64,000 nucleotides of DNA from Azotobacter vinelandii CA (GCF_000380335.1 NC_021149.1:1116001-1180000); one strand, 5' to 3'. Shown: positions 30,937-41,065, counted from the stretch's first letter. The notes: generated by a model from the sequence alone, not told the origin. Numbers and translations: made by a program.

Positions 30937-31664
30937 TGAATGCCCGGCTGGCGCCGGACTGGCCCGTGCCAGCACGGGTGCGCGCCTGCGTGACGACCCG
31001 CGCGGGAGGCGTCAGTGTCGCGCCTTTCGACAGCTTCAACCTCGGCGACCATGTCGGGGACGAGCCGGAAGCCGTGGCCGAGAATCGTCGACGCCTGCAG
31101 TCCGGCCTCGGCTGCGAGCCCGCCTGGCTGCGCCAGGTGCACGGGGTGACGGTGGTTCCGGCCGATCCGGCGCTGACGCCCGAGGCCGATGCCTGCTGGA
31201 CGGACCGTGCGGGTGTCGCCTGCGCCATTCTCACCGCCGACTGCCTGCCGGTACTGTTCTGCGACCGTGCCGGCACGCGCGTGGCGGCAGCCCATGCCGG
31301 CTGGCGCGGGCTGGCCGGCGGCGTGCTGGAGGCGACCCTGGATGCCCTGGCCGTGGCGCCGCAGGAGCTGCTGGTCTGGCTCGGTCCGGCCATCGGACCG
31401 GCGGCCTTCGAAGTGGGGCCCGAGGTGCGCGAGGCCTTTCTCGAGCATCATCCGCAGGCTGCCCCGGCCTTCGTGCCGAGTCGAAACCCCGGGCGTTTCA
31501 TGGCCGATCTCTACCGGCTCGCCCGCATCCGCCTGGCTGCCCGCGGTATCGAGGCGGTTCATGGCGGTGGCTTCTGCACCGTCCGGGATGAGCGTTTCTA
31601 CTCCTATCGCCGCACGCCGCGCACCGGCCGTTTCGCCAGTCTGGTGTGGCTGGCCGCGCCCTGA
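30936..31664 (+). CDS. pgeF: Peptidoglycan editing factor PgeF (YfiH, multicopper polyphenol oxidase family)
   Basis: Laccase-domain protein; the E. coli homologue removes wrongly incorporated serine-containing muropeptide precursors, and other members have purine nucleosidase activity. ATG 30936 overlaps the rluD stop; 242 residues. Metal-binding motifs are visible: [16 protein letters not shown] and HAGWRGL, and the C-terminal FYSYRR. It follows rluD and precedes clpB, the conserved order. Confidence 0.93.
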   Translation: MNARLAPDWPVPARVRACVTTRAGGVSVAPFDSFNLGDHVGDEPEAVAENRRRLQSGLGCEPAWLRQVHGVTVVPADPALTPEADACWTDRAGVACAILTADCLPVLFCDRAGTRVAAAHAGWRGLAGGVLEATLDALAVAPQELLVWLGPAIGPAAFEVGPEVREAFLEHHPQAAPAFVPSRNPGRFMADLYRLARIRLAARGIEAVHGGGFCTVRDERFYSYRRTPRTGRFASLVWLAAP

Positions 31665-31748
31665 TCGCCTCGTCTCGCGGCCGGGCGGGTTTCCGCGCCG
31701 ATTTTTCGGCCCATGGGCCTGGCTGCTGACGCGGATCAATTCCGCGGC

Positions 31749-31776
31749 CTTGAATCCCCGCCGATCATCCTTATCT
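31749..31776 (+). promoter_or_regulatory. Sigma-32-type heat-shock promoter of clpB
   Basis: CTTGAAT (from 31749) and CCTTATCT (31769-31776) are separated by about 14 bp, close to the heat-shock consensus CTTGAA-N13-15-CCCCATNT (6 of 8 in the -10 half). It lies 61 bp before the clpB start and after the pgeF stop, so clpB can be induced independently of rluD-pgeF. Confidence 0.7.
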
Positions 31777-31836
31777 ATGCTTCAACCCGGCAGGCCATCC
31801 AGTATGCCAGCCCGCTCCTTCAGGAAGGATGACTCC

Positions 31837-34401
31837 ATGCGAATCGACCGATTGACCAGCAAACTGCAACTTGCCTTGTCCGATGCCCAGTCCGTGGCAG
31901 TCGGCCTCGACCACGCCGCCATCGAGCCGCTACACCTGATGCAGGCGCTGCTCGATCAACAGGGGGGCTCGATCAGGCCGCTCCTGATGCAGGTCGGCTT
32001 CGATATCAACGGCCTGCGCCAGGCTCTGAGCAAGGAGCTGGATCAACTGCCCAAGCTGCAGAACCCCACTGGCGACGTGAATCTGTCCCAGGACCTGGCG
32101 CGTCTGCTCAACCAGGCGGACCGCTTGGCCCAGCAGAAGGGGGATCAGTTCATTTCCAGCGAACTGGTGCTGCTCGCCGCGCTGGACGGCAACACCCGCC
32201 TGGGCAAGCTGCTGCTTGGCCAGGGCGTGTCGAAGAAGGCTATCGAGAACGCCATCGGTAACCTGCGTGGCGGCCAGACGGTGAACGATCCGAATGCCGA
32301 GGAGTCCCGCCAGGCCCTGGACAAGTACTGCGTCGACATGACCGCCCGGGCCGAGGAGGGCAAGCTCGACCCGGTGATCGGACGCGACGACGAGATCCGC
32401 CGCACCATCCAGGTGCTGCAGCGGCGTACCAAGAACAACCCGGTGCTGATCGGCGAGCCGGGTGTCGGCAAGACCGCCATCGTCGAAGGCCTCGCCCAGC
32501 GCATCGTCAACGGCGAGGTGCCGGACGGACTCAGGGACAAGCGCCTGCTGGCGCTGGACATGGGTTCGCTGATCGCCGGCGCCAAGTTCCGCGGCGAGTT
32601 CGAGGAGCGCCTGAAGGCCGTGCTCAACGAGCTGGCCAAGCAGGAGGGGCGCGTCATCCTGTTCATCGACGAACTGCACACCATGGTCGGCGCCGGCAAG
32701 GCCGAAGGCGCCATGGATGCCGGCAACATGCTCAAGCCCGCTCTGGCGCGTGGCGAGCTGCATTGCGTCGGCGCCACCACCCTCGACGAGTACCGCCAGT
32801 ACATCGAGAAAGATGCCGCGCTGGAGCGCCGCTTCCAGAAGGTGCTGGTGGACGAGCCGAGCGAGGAGGACACCATCGCCATCCTGCGCGGCCTGAAGGA
32901 GCGCTACGAGGTGCACCATGGAGTGACCATCACCGACGGCGCCATCATCGCTGCGGCCAAGCTGTCGCACCGCTACATCACCGACCGCCAACTGCCGGAC
33001 AAGGCCATCGACCTGATCGACGAGGCGGCCAGCCGCATTCGCATGGAGATCGACTCCAAGCCCGAGGAACTGGATCGCCTGGATCGCCGGCTGATCCAGC
33101 TGAAGATCGAGCGTGAGGCGCTGAAGAAGGAAACCGACGAGGCGACCAAAAAGCGCCTGGCCAAGTTGGAAGAGGACATCGCCAAGCTCGAGCGCGAGTA
33201 CGCCGACCTCGAGGAGATCTGGAAGTCGGAGAAGGCCGAGGTGCAGGGCTCGGCACAGATCCAGCAGCAATTGGAGCAGGCCAAGCTGGATCTGGAGGCG
33301 GCACGCCGCAAGGGTGATCTGAACCGGATGGCCGAGCTGCAGTACGGTTTGATTCCGGAGCTGGAGCGCAAGCTGGCCTCCGCCGACGGCGGGCAGCCGC
33401 GGGAGAACCAGTTGTTGCGCAATCGTGTCACCGACGAGGAGATCGCCGAGGTGGTCTCCAAGTGGACCGGCATCCCGGTGGCCAAGATGCTCGAGGGCGA
33501 GCGCGAGAAGCTGCTGAAGATGGAGGAGTTGCTGCATCAGCGGGTGATCGGCCAGAACGAGGCGGTGACCGCCGTGGCCAATGCGGTGCGGCGTTCCCGC
33601 GCCGGGCTCGCCGATCCGAACCGGCCGAGCGGCTCCTTCCTGTTCCTCGGCCCGACCGGGGTCGGCAAGACCGAGCTGTGCAAGGCGCTGGCCGAGTTCC
33701 TCTTCGATACCGAGGAGGCCCTGGTGCGCATCGACATGTCCGAGTTCATGGAGAAGCACTCGGTAGCCCGCTTGATCGGCGCCCCTCCGGGGTATGTCGG
33801 CTATGAGGAGGGCGGCTACCTGACCGAGGCGGTGCGCCGCAAGCCTTACTCCGTGGTGCTGATGGACGAGGTGGAAAAGGCTCACCCCGATGTGTTCAAC
33901 ATCCTTCTGCAGGTGCTGGAGGACGGTCGTCTGACCGATAGCCACGGGCGTACCGTGGACTTCAAGAACACCGTGGTGGTGATGACTTCCAACCTTGGTT
34001 CGGCGCAGATCCAGGAGCTGGCCGGCGATCGCGAGGCGCAGCGGGCGGCGGTGATGGATGCGGTAAGCCACCATTTCCGGCCGGAGTTCATCAACCGCAT
34101 CGACGAGGTGGTGGTATTCGACCCGCTGGCCCGCGAGCAGATCGCCGGCATCGCCGAGATTCAGTTGAAGCGCCTGCGCCAGCGTCTGGCCGAGCGCGAG
34201 CTGAGCCTCGAACTTTCCGATGAGGCCCTGGACAAGCTGATCGCCGTCGGTTACGACCCGGTCTACGGGGCACGGCCCCTGAAGCGGGCGATCCAGCGCT
34301 GGATCGAGAACCCGCTGGCGCAGCAGATTCTCGCCGGGCAGTTCGCGCCTGGCGCGAAGATCTTCGCCAGGGTGGAGGGCGACGAGATCGTCTTTGGCTG
34401 A
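31837..34401 (+). CDS. clpB: Disaggregase chaperone ClpB
   Basis: Hexameric Hsp100 ATPase that pulls apart aggregated proteins with DnaK. ATG 31837 ([18 protein letters not shown]) gives 854 residues. The order is: N-domain; NBD1 with Walker A GEPGVGKT at 206-213; a coiled-coil middle domain (about 400-540, rich in Glu/Lys/Arg); NBD2 with GPTGVGKT at 605-612; C-terminal domain. The long in-frame extension upstream overlaps pgeF and is not real. Confidence 0.97.
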   Translation: MRIDRLTSKLQLALSDAQSVAVGLDHAAIEPLHLMQALLDQQGGSIRPLLMQVGFDINGLRQALSKELDQLPKLQNPTGDVNLSQDLARLLNQADRLAQQKGDQFISSELVLLAALDGNTRLGKLLLGQGVSKKAIENAIGNLRGGQTVNDPNAEESRQALDKYCVDMTARAEEGKLDPVIGRDDEIRRTIQVLQRRTKNNPVLIGEPGVGKTAIVEGLAQRIVNGEVPDGLRDKRLLALDMGSLIAGAKFRGEFEERLKAVLNELAKQEGRVILFIDELHTMVGAGKAEGAMDAGNMLKPALARGELHCVGATTLDEYRQYIEKDAALERRFQKVLVDEPSEEDTIAILRGLKERYEVHHGVTITDGAIIAAAKLSHRYITDRQLPDKAIDLIDEAASRIRMEIDSKPEELDRLDRRLIQLKIEREALKKETDEATKKRLAKLEEDIAKLEREYADLEEIWKSEKAEVQGSAQIQQQLEQAKLDLEAARRKGDLNRMAELQYGLIPELERKLASADGGQPRENQLLRNRVTDEEIAEVVSKWTGIPVAKMLEGEREKLLKMEELLHQRVIGQNEAVTAVANAVRRSRAGLADPNRPSGSFLFLGPTGVGKTELCKALAEFLFDTEEALVRIDMSEFMEKHSVARLIGAPPGYVGYEEGGYLTEAVRRKPYSVVLMDEVEKAHPDVFNILLQVLEDGRLTDSHGRTVDFKNTVVVMTSNLGSAQIQELAGDREAQRAAVMDAVSHHFRPEFINRIDEVVVFDPLAREQIAGIAEIQLKRLRQRLAERELSLELSDEALDKLIAVGYDPVYGARPLKRAIQRWIENPLAQQILAGQFAPGAKIFARVEGDEIVFG

Positions 34402-34478
34402 TGCTGTCCTTTCGCCTTCTCCCGCATCGACGGCAGAGGGCGAAAATAAGTGTTTGCTGCGAAAAGTATTTTCAAGGG

Positions 34479-34506
34479 TTGACAGAGGCGTCGGGAATCG
34501 TAAAAT
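34479..34506 (+). promoter_or_regulatory. Strong sigma-70 promoter of the tRNA operon
   Basis: TTGACA (34479-34484), 16-bp spacer, TAAAAT (34501-34506), then a GC-rich discriminator GCGCGCC typical of stringently controlled stable-RNA promoters. The first tRNA begins about 63 bp downstream. Confidence 0.85.
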
Positions 34507-34568
34507 GCGCGCCACTGCAACGGACACGGTGTTTGCGTTTCGTTGCAAGTACTAGAAGTGATGAAAGT

Positions 34569-34644
34569 TCCGCGATAGCTCAGTCGGTAGAGCAAATGAC
34601 TGTTAATCATTGGGTCCCTGGTTCGAGTCCAGGTCGCGGAGCCA
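34569..34644 (+). tRNA. tRNA-Asn (GTT)
   Basis: A 76-nt cloverleaf: acceptor TCCGCGA pairs with TCGCGGA, D arm AGCTCAGTCGGTAGAGC, anticodon GTT at 34602-34604, T arm with GGTTCGAGTCC, and an encoded CCA end. Confidence 0.97.
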
Positions 34645-34653
34645 GCTTTCAGA

Positions 34654-34730
34654 CGGGGTATAGCGCAGTCCGGTAGCGCGCCTGCTTTGGGAGCAGGATG
34701 TCGGGAGTTCGAATCTCTCTACCCCGACCA
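34654..34730 (+). tRNA. tRNA-Pro (TGG)
   Basis: A 77-nt cloverleaf: acceptor CGGGGTA with TACCCCG, anticodon stem CCTGC/GCAGG around loop TTTGGGA, anticodon TGG at 34688-34690, T arm AGTTCGAATCT, encoded CCA. Confidence 0.97.
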
Positions 34731-34745
34731 TCTCTTCACTCGCTT

Positions 34746-34821
34746 GGGTCGTTAGCTCAGTCGGTAGAGCAGTTGGCTTTTAACCAATTGGTCGTAGGTT
34801 CGAATCCTACACGACCCACCA
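34746..34821 (+). tRNA. tRNA-Lys (TTT)
   Basis: A 76-nt cloverleaf: acceptor GGGTCGT with ACGACCC, anticodon loop CTTTTAA with TTT at 34779-34781, T arm GGTTCGAATCC, encoded CCA. Last gene of the Asn-Pro-Lys operon; no repeat of its 3' end is seen downstream. Confidence 0.97.
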
Positions 34822-35502
34822 TTACTTATGGCTTTCAGCGGATTTCGTGGTTCGCTGTGGGCTTTCTCGATTCTGCACAGATTACTCGGTTGCAAGTCAG
34901 CCCGAAAGACGGGTTGTTTCCGAGGCAGTGTCAGATCACTTCTGCATTTTTCAGATGAGCAGTTTGGTTCTGTCGCGGCCATTCTCTGCGGTAATTACTC
35001 CTCCTTCCGCTATCTCCCTGCCTCGCTTGAAACGCCGTTAATTGCGTACGCTGAATTCCGATGGGGTTCTTGTCTCGTCGCGGATGCGGATATAGCGATT
35101 CAGTAGGTGGACATCCATCGCCCGGATCTGCAGCAGGGCATTTCAGGCGAATGCCGATGTGAAAGAGGGGTTCGAAGACGACCAGCCTGAACCCCAAGGC
35201 CGGGCCAGACCCTTTAGCCATTTCAGGAGCGAGTCCCGGCTCTTTCGGGTAGGTCTCTTGCTGTCGTCATTCGTTCCTTTTTCACACCTCCTTGGATCAT
35301 TTCGTCGTTCAAGAGGGGACTGTCATGCCTTTCGCCGGCTGGAGGGCTGGGGGAAATCGAGAATGGGTTGGAATGGTTTGGTGAAAATCGTTGCCCCCTT
35401 GTCGAAGGTTTTCGCTTCGGGCAGCAGGGGGCGATGCCTCTTGCGCACAGAGCCCAGGCGAGTCGGGTCGGAGGCGTGGGAGTTCAGCTGTTGCTGCATT
35501 GC
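34822..35502. other. About 0.68 kb after the tRNAs without a recognised gene
   Basis: Short frames exist on both strands but none looks like a known protein. No integrase, and no direct repeat of the tRNA-Lys end, so there is no sign of an integrated element. No clear terminator for the tRNA operon was seen. Confidence 0.45.
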
Positions 35503-37302
35503 TCAGCCGACCGTCGGCAGCTTGGGGTCGCGCAGGAAGCCCTCGGCCTGCATCCGCCACAGCGAAGCGTAGAGGCCGTCGCGGGCAAGCAGTTCGGCCG
35601 GGCTGCCGTCCTCCACCACCTTGCCTTTCTGCATCACCAGGATGCGGTCGAAATTGGCTACGGTGGACAATCGGTGTGCCACCGCCAGTACCGTGCGGTC
35701 GCGCACCAGATCGGCCAGGGCGACCTGGATCTCCGCCTCGGAATGAGTGTCGAGGGCCGAGGTGGCCTCGTCCAGAATCAGGATCGGTGCGTCCTTGAGG
35801 AAGGCACGGGCGATCCCCAGACGCTGGCGCTGACCGCCGGAGAGCATCACCCCGCGCTCGCCGACCTGGGTGTCGTAGCCCCGTGGCAGCTCGCGGATGA
35901 AGGCATCGCAATAGGCCATGCGCGCCGCCTCCTCGACCTCCTCGTCGCTGGCCTCGGGGCGGCCGTAGCGGATGTTCTCGCGGATGCTGCGGTTGAATAG
36001 CGCGGTTTCCTGGGGCACCACGGCGATCATCTGGCGCAGGCTGTCCACGCTGACCTGGCGGATATCGTGATCGTCGATGCGGATACTGCCCTCCTGGACA
36101 TCGTCCAGGCGCTGGATCAGGTACACCAGTGTCGACTTGCCGGCCCCGCTTGGGCCGACCAGGCCGATCTTCTGCCCGGCCGGGATGTGCAGGTTGAAGT
36201 CCTTGAATACCTGGCGGTCGTCCGGGTAGCGGTAGCCCACGTCGATCAGGTCGATGGTGCCGTCGGCGGCGGTCAGCGGCTGGTCGGGGTCGTGCAGGGC
36301 ATGGGGCTGGACGATGATGCGCAGGGTATCGGCGATGGCGCCGAGCTGCTGGGTTGTATCCACCAGCGCGAGGGCCAGGTCGCGCGAGCCGTGCAGGATG
36401 CGGAAGGTCAGCGCGCTGACCAGCACCACGTCGCCGGCGCTGACGCTGCCGGCGCGCCATAGCTGGATGGCCCAGACCAGCATGCCGCCGGCCATCAGTG
36501 ACAGGCAGACGTCGTGCAGCAGGCGCGCCTTCTCCATGTACATCCAGCTCTTGCGATGGGCATGGGCCTCGCTGCCGATCTTCTGCGCCAGCCGCTCGCT
36601 CTCGCGGTCGCGGGCGGAGAAAGCCTTGATGGTCCAGACGTTGGACACCGCATCGACCAGTTCGCCGCCGACATGCGCGGCCTGGGCGGCGTAGCGCTGG
36701 TGCCTGGTGCGGCCGCGGATGCCGTAGTTGGTGATCAGCAGGGCGATCAGCAGCACGGCGCCGATCAACGTCAGGGCCATGCGCCAGTCGACGGTGAGCA
36801 GCACCACCACGGCACCGGCGAAATCGACCAGGGGCGGCATGATCTTCCAGGCGAAGCCGCCGTAGATGGTGCCGGCCGCCGAGCCGGTGGCGGTGATGCG
36901 GTTGCCCAGGGCGCCGGCGAAGTGCTCGTTGAAGTAGCGCATCGGGTGGCCGGTCAGATAGCGGAACAGCTCGACGCGGATATCCACGCAACTGGCCACC
37001 ACGGTCTGGCAGCCGAGCCAGCCACCGAGACGCCAGAAGGCGTTCTCGGCGATGATCAGGCCGAGGAACAGCGCCAATGGCGTCCACACGTCGGCGGCCA
37101 GGCGGTCGGCCGTGGTCATGGCATCGACCAGCAGCTTCATGCCGTACTGCACCGCCACCGCGCTTCCGGCGGCGCCGACGATCAGCGCGAACATCAGGCC
37201 GAAATGCCAGGGGCGCCGGCGCACATAGCGCCAGAGAAAGGGTAGTGGACGGCTCGGCAGTTGCAGCCGTCGGCGGGGAGCGGACTTGCTTTTTGGGCTC
37301 AT
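35503..37302 (-). CDS. ABC transporter, fused permease-ATPase (exporter type)
   Basis: A 599-residue half-transporter of the MsbA/lipid-and-drug exporter type. Six membrane helices occupy about residues 20-320; the nucleotide-binding domain follows with Walker A GPSGAGKS, signature LSGGQRQRLGIARA and Walker B ILILDEATSALD, then the H-loop VAHRLSTV. The ATG (37302) overlaps the stop of the broken glycoside hydrolase gene upstream, so the two were one operon. The substrate is unknown; the old partner suggests a saccharide or glycolipid. Confidence 0.9.
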   Translation of the reverse strand: MSPKSKSAPRRRLQLPSRPLPFLWRYVRRRPWHFGLMFALIVGAAGSAVAVQYGMKLLVDAMTTADRLAADVWTPLALFLGLIIAENAFWRLGGWLGCQTVVASCVDIRVELFRYLTGHPMRYFNEHFAGALGNRITATGSAAGTIYGGFAWKIMPPLVDFAGAVVVLLTVDWRMALTLIGAVLLIALLITNYGIRGRTRHQRYAAQAAHVGGELVDAVSNVWTIKAFSARDRESERLAQKIGSEAHAHRKSWMYMEKARLLHDVCLSLMAGGMLVWAIQLWRAGSVSAGDVVLVSALTFRILHGSRDLALALVDTTQQLGAIADTLRIIVQPHALHDPDQPLTAADGTIDLIDVGYRYPDDRQVFKDFNLHIPAGQKIGLVGPSGAGKSTLVYLIQRLDDVQEGSIRIDDHDIRQVSVDSLRQMIAVVPQETALFNRSIRENIRYGRPEASDEEVEEAARMAYCDAFIRELPRGYDTQVGERGVMLSGGQRQRLGIARAFLKDAPILILDEATSALDTHSEAEIQVALADLVRDRTVLAVAHRLSTVANFDRILVMQKGKVVEDGSPAELLARDGLYASLWRMQAEGFLRDPKLPTVG

Positions 37303-38464
37303 GACAGAAAATGCGATGCGCTCGAGTCTTCCAGAAGTCGGGTCAGCATGGCCTGCTGCGTGCGCAGCTCGGTCTGCAGCGAGCTGTGCAGTATGCGCCG
37401 ACCCTGGCTGTCGGGCATCCCGACGATGCCTGTCGGGCAGTGCCGTTCGTCGAACCAGCCGGGATAGTCCTGGATCGGATAGAGGCAGATGCCTTCTATC
37501 GGCATGCCGCGCCGCATGGCGGCGAAGGCCTGTTCGGCGATGTAGCGCAGCCAAGGCGCACGAGCCTCGCCCTCGGCGCCGGTCTCGGCGATCAGGAGCG
37601 GCCGCCGGTAGCGCTGGTAGACCTCGGCGAGAATGCTCTGGAAGGAGCGGTAGGCCGGATCGCCGAGAGGGATGGTGGCGCCGCCGTGGTACCACTGGTT
37701 GTCCGAATAGTGATTGACGCCGGCGATGTCGAGGTACTCGGGGCGGCCGCCGAGGCCCGGCCAAGCCCGTCCGGTGAGCAGGTCCCAGGCCTCATACTGG
37801 GCCTCGCGGATCGTTTCGATCGCCGCGATGCTGGCGCGCACTAACTGGTGCTTGAGTTCCTGGCCACACGGCCACGGCCACGGCCACGGCCGCGGACCAG
37901 CGGGTTGAACAACGCCTGGTCGCCGCCGGCTCAGGCCCAGTAGGAAATCTCGTTGACCGGTGAATAGAAGGGGGCGTCGATACCCTCGTTGCGCAGCAGT
38001 CGAGCCAGGGCACCGGCGAAGCGCTCGACGAAGGCCGGCCGCCAGAGGTCGAGGTCATCCGGCCAGCCGTAGTGGCAGATGTCCCAGATCACCTGCTGGC
38101 CCCGCTCCTGGGCGGCGCGCAGCATGGGCAGGAAGCCCGACCAGTCGTACTGGTCCGGCGAGCGCTCGATCAGGCGCTGCGGAGGCTGCACGGCCAGATG
38201 CCCGTCGAGCAGGCGGCGCAGGGCTGCGGAGGCTGCCGGGCCACGGCAGTCCGGCGGCAGGTGCGGCACCAGCACCTGCATGCCTTCCTCATGGCGGATT
38301 TCCAGCCAGGGCTCGGCGGCATCGGCCATGGGGTCTTCGAAGAACAGCACCTGCCAGTCGCGGGCGAAGCGCGCCATCAGGTGCTGCGGGCGCTGGTAGA
38401 CGAAGCTTCAGCGCAGGTGCGACAGGTATAGCAGAGTTGGCACGTCTACCCTGTAGTCGATCAT
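37299..38464 (-). pseudogene. Broken glycoside hydrolase / glycosyltransferase-like gene
   Basis: Pieces of one protein in several frames. It starts MIDYRVDVPTLLYLSHLR (ATG 38464), then TGA replaces an expected Trp before SFVYQRPQHLMARFARDW. The middle carries SPVNEISYWA (candidate acid/base Glu), then a second TGA replaces another expected Trp before AGGDQALFNP. A four-copy ACGGCC tract (37868-37891) precedes a frameshift, and TIRE-AQYEAWDLL suggests an internal loss. The last 180 codons are intact and include LIAETGAEG, the likely nucleophile Glu of a clan-A hydrolase. It is coupled to the ABC exporter downstream. It resembles family-1-type glycosyl hydrolases of Pseudomonas polysaccharide clusters. 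Confidence 0.85.
37868..37891. repeat. Hexanucleotide tandem repeat (ACGGCC)4
   Basis: Four perfect ACGGCC copies (GGCCGT on the coding strand) inside the broken hydrolase gene; the reading frame shifts in or just after it. Such a tract could have arisen by slippage. Confidence 0.85.
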
Positions 38465-38654
38465 TGCCGTGGGTATGGTCCGATTCGATTTGCCGAGAGC
38501 GGACTGAAAGGGTCTTGCCCAGCTCATGCTTGGTCCCCCATGGCGCAAGCGGGCTGCATCCCGCTTCCGGTTGTCGTTGTCCGGCTCTCCGTTCGACAGG
38601 CGGGGGGTATGGAGTGGAGAAAAAGCGGACAGGTTCCGCCTTGTCTGCCGGTCG

Positions 38655-39122
38655 GCCGCCGTACGCCTGGTGCCGGAGCAGCATGAGCGCGACTTGCAGT
38701 CGGGCGATCGATTCGATGCGCCGAAGATCGGTTGCACCGTTGAAATCCTTCGCTCGTGGGTTCGCTAGGCTGGGTGTGACAAACAATAGGCTGAGCACCT
38801 GCGAGCGAGAGAGCCGGGAACTGAGCCAGGCCAACGAGATCCTGCGCAAGGCGTATTTCGCCCAGGCAGGGATGACTGGCAGGCACTTCTGCGGTGCTTC
38901 AAGAAACCATGAAGGCTTCCATCGATGGATACCCTGTGCGCCATGGGGCGATCTGTCGGGTACTACCGATCGCTCCGTCGGCTATTGTGTCCACGCATCC
39001 CGTCAAGCCGACCTCGAGTGGCGTTCGTTGCAAACAGTGCGTGACGAGGTGCTGAGCGGGCACATCCAGCGGATGCTGCGGGTACGCGGTGTAACGCGAT
39101 GGCAGGGCTGCACGAGTTCATG
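38655..39122 (+). mobile_element. Decayed IS3-family insertion sequence
   Basis: Remnants of both transposase frames. OrfA pieces: AAVRLVPEQHE, then APKIGCTVEILRSWVR ending in a stop, then RESRELSQANEILRKA with AYFAQAG (the typical end of OrfA). OrfB pieces: MKASIDGYPVRHGAICRVLPIAPS from 38909, then out of frame ASRQADLEWRSLQTVRDEVLSGHIQRM. The catalytic DDE part is missing and several frameshifts are present, so it cannot move. Ends cannot be set exactly; it lies between the broken hydrolase gene and ndh. Confidence 0.75.
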
Positions 39123-39185
39123 AGGATGCCTGCCTCACGATACAGCGCTTCCGAGTCGCCGCCTTCGAAACTCCGGGGGAAAGAG

Positions 39186-39210
39186 CCCGCGAGCGGCTGG
39201 CGCTCGCGGG
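39186..39210 (-). terminator. Terminator hairpin after ndh
   Basis: A perfect 10-bp stem CCCGCGAGCG / CGCTCGCGGG with a 5-nt loop, 15 bp beyond the ndh stop, followed on the minus strand by CTCTTTCCCCC. The T-run is weak but position and stem are convincing. Confidence 0.7.
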
Positions 39211-39224
39211 GCTGGGGAGGGGAC

Positions 39225-40523
39225 TCAGTGAAGCTTGAGGCGGGGTTCGGTGCTGCTGCGGAAGCGGTCGCCCAGCATCATCATCAGGGTGCGGAAGGTA
39301 CCGTAGAGCGCCATCTGGTGCATGCGGTACAGGGAAATGTAGAACTTGCGGGCCAGCCAGCCTTCCAAGGTCACGTTGCCGGTCAGGTTGCCCATCAGGT
39401 TACCGATCGCCGAGAAGCTCGAGAGGGAGATCAGCGAGCCGTGGTCGCTGTAGCGATACTCCAGCAGAGGCTTGTCTTCCTGCAGCTTGCGGTGGAGCGA
39501 CTTGGCCAGCAGGCTGGCCTGCTGGTGAGCGGCCTGGGCGCGCGGCGGAACGGGGCGGTCGGTACCCGGCTGCGGGCAGGAGGCACAATCGCCGAAGGCG
39601 AAGATATCGTCGTCCAGAGTAGTCTGCAGGGTCTGGCGGACCTGCAACTGGTTGATGCGATTGGTTTCCAGACCATCCAGCTCCTTGAGGAAGGCGGGCG
39701 CGCGGACGCCTGCGGCCCAGACCATGAGGTCGGCGGGGATGAACTGGTCGTCCTTCGTCTTCACGCCTTCCGCGGTGACCTCGCTGACGGCGGTGCTGAC
39801 GAGCACGCGAACGCCCAGGCTTTCCAGGGTGGCGTGCGCGGAGCGGCTGATGCGTTCGGGCAGGGCGGCGAGTACACGCGGGCTGGATTCGATCAGCGTG
39901 ATGCTGAGGTTCTCCGGCGGAATGCGCTCCAGCCCATAGGCGACCAGTTCCTTGGAGGCGTGGCGCAGTTCTGCGGCCAGTTCGACCCCGGTGGCACCGG
40001 CGCCGACGATGGCGACCTTGACCTGATGGCCGTCGTCATTGCTGGCGTGGGCACGCAAGTAGTGGCTGAGCAGCAGACGGCGGAAACGCTCGGCCTGGTC
40101 GCGGCTTTCCAGGAAAATACAGTTCTCGGCGGCGCCCGGGGTGCCGAAGTCATTGGTGGTGCTGCCGACGGAAAGGACCAGGGTGTCGTATTCCAGTTCG
40201 CGCTCGGGCAGGGGCGCGCGATCTTCCTGGGCCGGCTGGGCCGCCAGGCGGATACGCTTGTTGGCCCGGTCCAGACCGCACATGCGGCCGTACTGGAACT
40301 CGAAGTTGTTCCATTTGGCCTGGGCCACATAGTTCAGTTCGTCGCCGGTCGAGTTCAGCGAGCCGGCGGCGACTTCGTGCAGCAGCGGTTTCCACAGGTG
40401 GGTCATGTTGGCGTCGACCAGGGTGATCTTCGCCTGGAAGTTCCTGCCCATGGTCTTGCCGAGGCGGGTAGCGAGTTCCACGCCGCCAGCGCCACCGCCG
40501 ACGATTACGATACGATGAGTCAT
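39225..40523 (-). CDS. ndh: Type II NADH dehydrogenase (NDH-2)
   Basis: Single-subunit membrane-associated flavoprotein that passes electrons from NADH to quinone without pumping protons. The N-terminal FAD motif is IVGGGAGGVELATRLG and the NADH motif IVGAGATGVELAAEL is near residue 170; FGDCASCPQPG precedes the C-terminal amphipathic part (LARKFYISLYRMHQMALYGTF) that binds the membrane. Length 432 is normal. In Azotobacter this type of enzyme supports fast uncoupled respiration that protects nitrogenase; whether that applies here depends on the species. Confidence 0.95.
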   Translation of the reverse strand: MTHRIVIVGGGAGGVELATRLGKTMGRNFQAKITLVDANMTHLWKPLLHEVAAGSLNSTGDELNYVAQAKWNNFEFQYGRMCGLDRANKRIRLAAQPAQEDRAPLPERELEYDTLVLSVGSTTNDFGTPGAAENCIFLESRDQAERFRRLLLSHYLRAHASNDDGHQVKVAIVGAGATGVELAAELRHASKELVAYGLERIPPENLSITLIESSPRVLAALPERISRSAHATLESLGVRVLVSTAVSEVTAEGVKTKDDQFIPADLMVWAAGVRAPAFLKELDGLETNRINQLQVRQTLQTTLDDDIFAFGDCASCPQPGTDRPVPPRAQAAHQQASLLAKSLHRKLQEDKPLLEYRYSDHGSLISLSSFSAIGNLMGNLTGNVTLEGWLARKFYISLYRMHQMALYGTFRTLMMMLGDRFRSSTEPRLKLH

Positions 40524-40587
40524 GGTTAGAGTCTCATAAGGCCAGAAAAAACCGGGGTAGGGGTCGCGGGGGCGAGCGCAAGGCAGC

Positions 40588-40761
40588 TCATAGCGCCAGG
40601 CGACCCAGAATTCGGCTCAGCAGGCCCAGGCAGACAACCACGGCCAGCACGATCAATGCGAGGCGCCATGGGCGGAACGGCTGGCGTTCCACCTGATGCT
40701 GCGGGGCGCTCAGGTACTCATCGACACGTTGCTGATCATCGGGGCTCAGGCGGCTTGGCAT
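40588..40761 (-). CDS. DUF3094 family small membrane protein
   Basis: A 57-residue protein found next to ndh in Pseudomonas. ATG 40761 (MPSRLSPDDQQRVDEYL) matches the family start; one membrane helix lies near residues 34-52 (RLALIVLAVVVCLGLLSRIL). The longer open frame upstream (from 40836) is unlikely. Function unknown; probably co-transcribed with ndh, 64 bp downstream. Confidence 0.85.
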   Translation of the reverse strand: MPSRLSPDDQQRVDEYLSAPQHQVERQPFRPWRLALIVLAVVVCLGLLSRILGRLAL

Positions 40762-41065
40762 GCAGGGCTCGACATTCTGTGAAATCCTTCCATGCGACAT
40801 TTGGGCAGGCCGAAATGCTCGCTGGATTGTTGACATGAATCATAACTCGTTGTGCCGCTCGGCTGGCAATATGTCTTTTGGCTAAATTTTTTAAAATGGT
40901 CGAAGTCCGCTCAACGGTAGCGGCCAATCACGGGATATATCTCTGGAGCGGCCTCTCCAGGGGCTTCCCAAACGTTTGTCTGCCCACCCTCATGATGGCT
41001 CCTTGCCGCCCGCCGGTCCGGTCGCGACCCGTATAGACTTCATCGTCCGTTTTCCGGAGTTTTCC
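40762..41065. other. 304-bp divergent intergenic region, AT-rich
   Basis: Between DUF3094 (minus) and the GNAT gene (plus). It contains the AT-rich block around 40880-40900 and presumably both promoters. No operator recognised. Confidence 0.4.

Noticed and set aside
34746-35502. Integrated element at tRNA-Lys
   Set aside because: No integrase gene and no downstream copy of the tRNA 3' end.
37299-38464. TGA read as tryptophan or selenocysteine
   Set aside because: Both TGAs fall where Trp is expected, but the gene also has a frameshift and an apparent deletion, and all other genes here use TGA as stop. Decay is the simpler explanation.
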